In this document: piece after piece, positions 6,667-7,330 of the stretch | Numbering within the stretch: the first letter of the stretch is position 1 | Layout of the letters: each line of letters starts with the position of its first letter | DNA from: an uncultured Bacteroidales bacterium | GTDB lineage: Bacteria; Bacteroidota; Bacteroidia; Bacteroidales; Muribaculaceae | Length of the DNA stretch: 7,330 bases | Direction of reading: 5' to 3' | NCBI GenBank assembly: GCA_947177325.1 | Contig: CAMWUH010000100.1 | Location: 1-7,330 of the forward strand | Made by a program: the position numbers and the translations under genes | The notes under the pieces: generated by a model | Seen by the model: the letters and a program-made list of their open reading frames with translations, nothing else | Databases searched by the model: none | What the model was told of the DNA's origin: nothing

Positions 6667-7139
6667 AAATTAAGCTTTTTGTATTGTTCACGGAGCGTTT
6701 TGCGCGCCCGGCTCATGTTCATTCTTGTAGCTTCGATGCTGATGCCGAGCCTTTGGGCAATCTCCTCATATTCCATATCTTGATCGGTCGAGAGCAGAAA
6801 AACTTCGCGTTGGGTAGGGGTCAGATACTTAAGCAACTGTTCCCTGACGCGACAGGCGTCATCGGCGGCAGGGGGAGGGTCGACGGCGATTTCAGGCAGA
6901 TCGGTGCCTGTGATAGGTCGCTTTCGTTTGAGCTTGTTGAGGCACACGTTTTTCAGCACGGCAAACATCTTAAATCGAGCTTGGTCGTCGTTGTCGGGCA
7001 ACTCGGCTTTCCATACGTTGTAGAACGTGTCTTGCACGGCATCCTCGGCTTCCATCTCGTCGCGGAGCAGCCGGCCGGCAACCGAGTGAAGCTTCTTTTG
7101 AAGCTTGCAGAAAGTGGTTATGAGTGTTTCTTGTTCCAT
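6663..7139 (-). CDS. ECF-type RNA polymerase sigma factor
   Basis: A 158-aa group IV sigma factor with only regions 2 and 4. Region 2 covers about residues 5-75 with the classic AEDAVQDTFYNVW (31-43) and then FKMFAVLKNVCLNKLKRKR. A linker with DPPPAADD follows (87-94). Region 4 (about 98-155) holds LTPTQREVFLLS and a helix-turn-helix, YEEIAQRLGIS to RMNMSRARKTLRE (124-151), that would read the -35 element. ATG 7139 is preferred over the start five codons upstream (7154) because family members begin just before region 2. It is first in a run of genes: its TGA overlaps the ATG of the anti-sigma-like gene (6666-6663), a coupling typical of sigma/anti-sigma pairs. Which promoters it reads is not visible. 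Confidence 0.94.
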   Translation of the reverse strand: MEQETLITTFCKLQKKLHSVAGRLLRDEMEAEDAVQDTFYNVWKAELPDNDDQARFKMFAVLKNVCLNKLKRKRPITGTDLPEIAVDPPPAADDACRVREQLLKYLTPTQREVFLLSTDQDMEYEEIAQRLGISIEATRMNMSRARKTLREQYKKLNL

Positions 7140-7155
7140 ACACCTATAATACAAC

Positions 7156-7166
7156 CGACCCGGTCG
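7156..7166. promoter_or_regulatory. Short inverted repeat in the sigma-gene leader
   Basis: CGACC (7156-7160) and GGTCG (7162-7166) are perfect inverted arms around a single C, 17 bases before the sigma start codon and downstream of the likely start of transcription. Symmetry and position would suit an operator, but the arms are short and may be chance. Confidence 0.25.
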
Positions 7167-7177
7167 AAACGTAACAG

Positions 7178-7185
7178 CAAAAATA
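7178..7185 (-). promoter_or_regulatory. Likely -7 element for the sigma-factor operon
   Basis: On the - strand this reads TATTTTTG, a full match to the Bacteroidetes -7 pattern TAnnTTTG. Nineteen bases further upstream lies TTTT, one mismatch from the -33 TTTG. Transcription would begin near 7174, about 35 bases before ATG 7139. The surrounding sequence is T-rich, so a chance match is possible. Confidence 0.5.
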
Positions 7186-7203
7186 AAAAAACTTTGCGAG
7201 ATG

Positions 7204-7237
7204 AAAAAATTAAGAGCCCCGAGATCGAAAATCGGGG
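7204..7237 (-). terminator. Hairpin with T-tract on the - strand, upstream of the sigma promoter
   Basis: CCCCGA (7217-7222) pairs with TCGGGG (7232-7237) across a 9-base loop. Read on the - strand the GC-rich stem is followed by CTCTTAATTTTTT (the six Ts opposite 7204-7209), the form of a rho-independent terminator. It could end a - strand gene lying to the right, or a short leader or small RNA begun within the window. The + strand side has no T-run. Confidence 0.6.
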
Positions 7238-7281
7238 TAACGTCGCAAGAAGCAATTCGTTTATCATTGAAATAATTTTTG

Positions 7282-7289
7282 CAAAGCTA
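7282..7289 (-). promoter_or_regulatory. Possible second - strand -7 element
   Basis: On the - strand this reads TAGCTTTG, matching TAnnTTTG, but no TTTG is found 19 bases upstream. If used, the transcript would start near 7278 and meet the hairpin at 7217-7237 before reaching the sigma gene. Confidence 0.3.
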
Positions 7290-7320
7290 TTGGAAGAGTA
7301 AATGACTTTTCCTAACTTTG
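7290..7320 (+). promoter_or_regulatory. Divergent promoter for a gene beyond the right edge
   Basis: TTGG (7290-7293, one order change from TTTG), a 19-base spacer, then TAACTTTG (7313-7320), a perfect TAnnTTTG with the same eight bases as the fabD promoter. It points to the right, so a + strand gene or RNA should begin shortly past the window. Confidence 0.6.
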
Positions 7321-7330
7321 CAAATAAATT

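Noticed and set aside
6684..7301. Long + strand open frame (205 aa) opposite the sigma factor gene
   Set aside because: It is antisense to a gene with clear sigma region 2 and 4 motifs, shows no recognisable domain, and runs on through the promoter and hairpin region.
1..7330. CRISPR array or tandem repeats
   Set aside because: No regularly spaced direct repeats were seen anywhere in the window.

Overview
The window most likely comes from a member of the Bacteroidales, plausibly a Muribaculaceae-type gut bacterium. Three things point there. Promoters match the Bacteroidetes pattern TTTG-N19-TAnnTTTG. Start codons sit behind A-rich stretches with no Shine-Dalgarno sequence. The gene families (a 333-aa malate dehydrogenase, a plug-plus-barrel outer-membrane protein, and an ECF sigma factor with a very short membrane anti-sigma-like partner) are typical of the group. 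The assignment is from protein family resemblance by eye, not from a search.

Left part (1-927, + strand): the C-terminal half of thymidylate synthase (thyA, cut by the window edge), followed at once or with overlap by dihydrofolate reductase (folA). These form the usual dTMP/tetrahydrofolate recycling pair: ThyA oxidises methylene-THF to DHF and FolA reduces it back. The FolA here has Cys where nearly all chromosomal DHFRs have the active-site Trp (E. coli Trp22).

Middle-left (928-1484): a 557-bp AT-richer gap with no intact gene. It holds a possible decayed coding remnant (about 943-1209, apparently frameshifted in a poly-A run), then a consensus Bacteroidetes promoter (1313-1343), then a leader of about 135 nt with four inverted repeats that precedes fabD.

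Middle (1485-3467): fabD (malonyl-CoA:ACP transacylase, + strand) converges with mdh (malate dehydrogenase, - strand). A hairpin between them can serve as terminator in both directions.

Right (3554-7330, mostly - strand): read from right to left, a probable promoter drives an ECF sigma factor, a one-TM anti-sigma-like protein and a small exported protein. The first three genes are joined by two ATGA overlaps, implying translational coupling. After an 84-bp gap comes a 695-aa outer-membrane beta-barrel protein with a TonB-plug-like N-terminus, ended by a hairpin terminator. This looks like an envelope-sensing regulatory unit with its own surface or exported effectors; its signal and target genes are not visible here. 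At the far right edge a + strand promoter points to a divergent gene outside the window.
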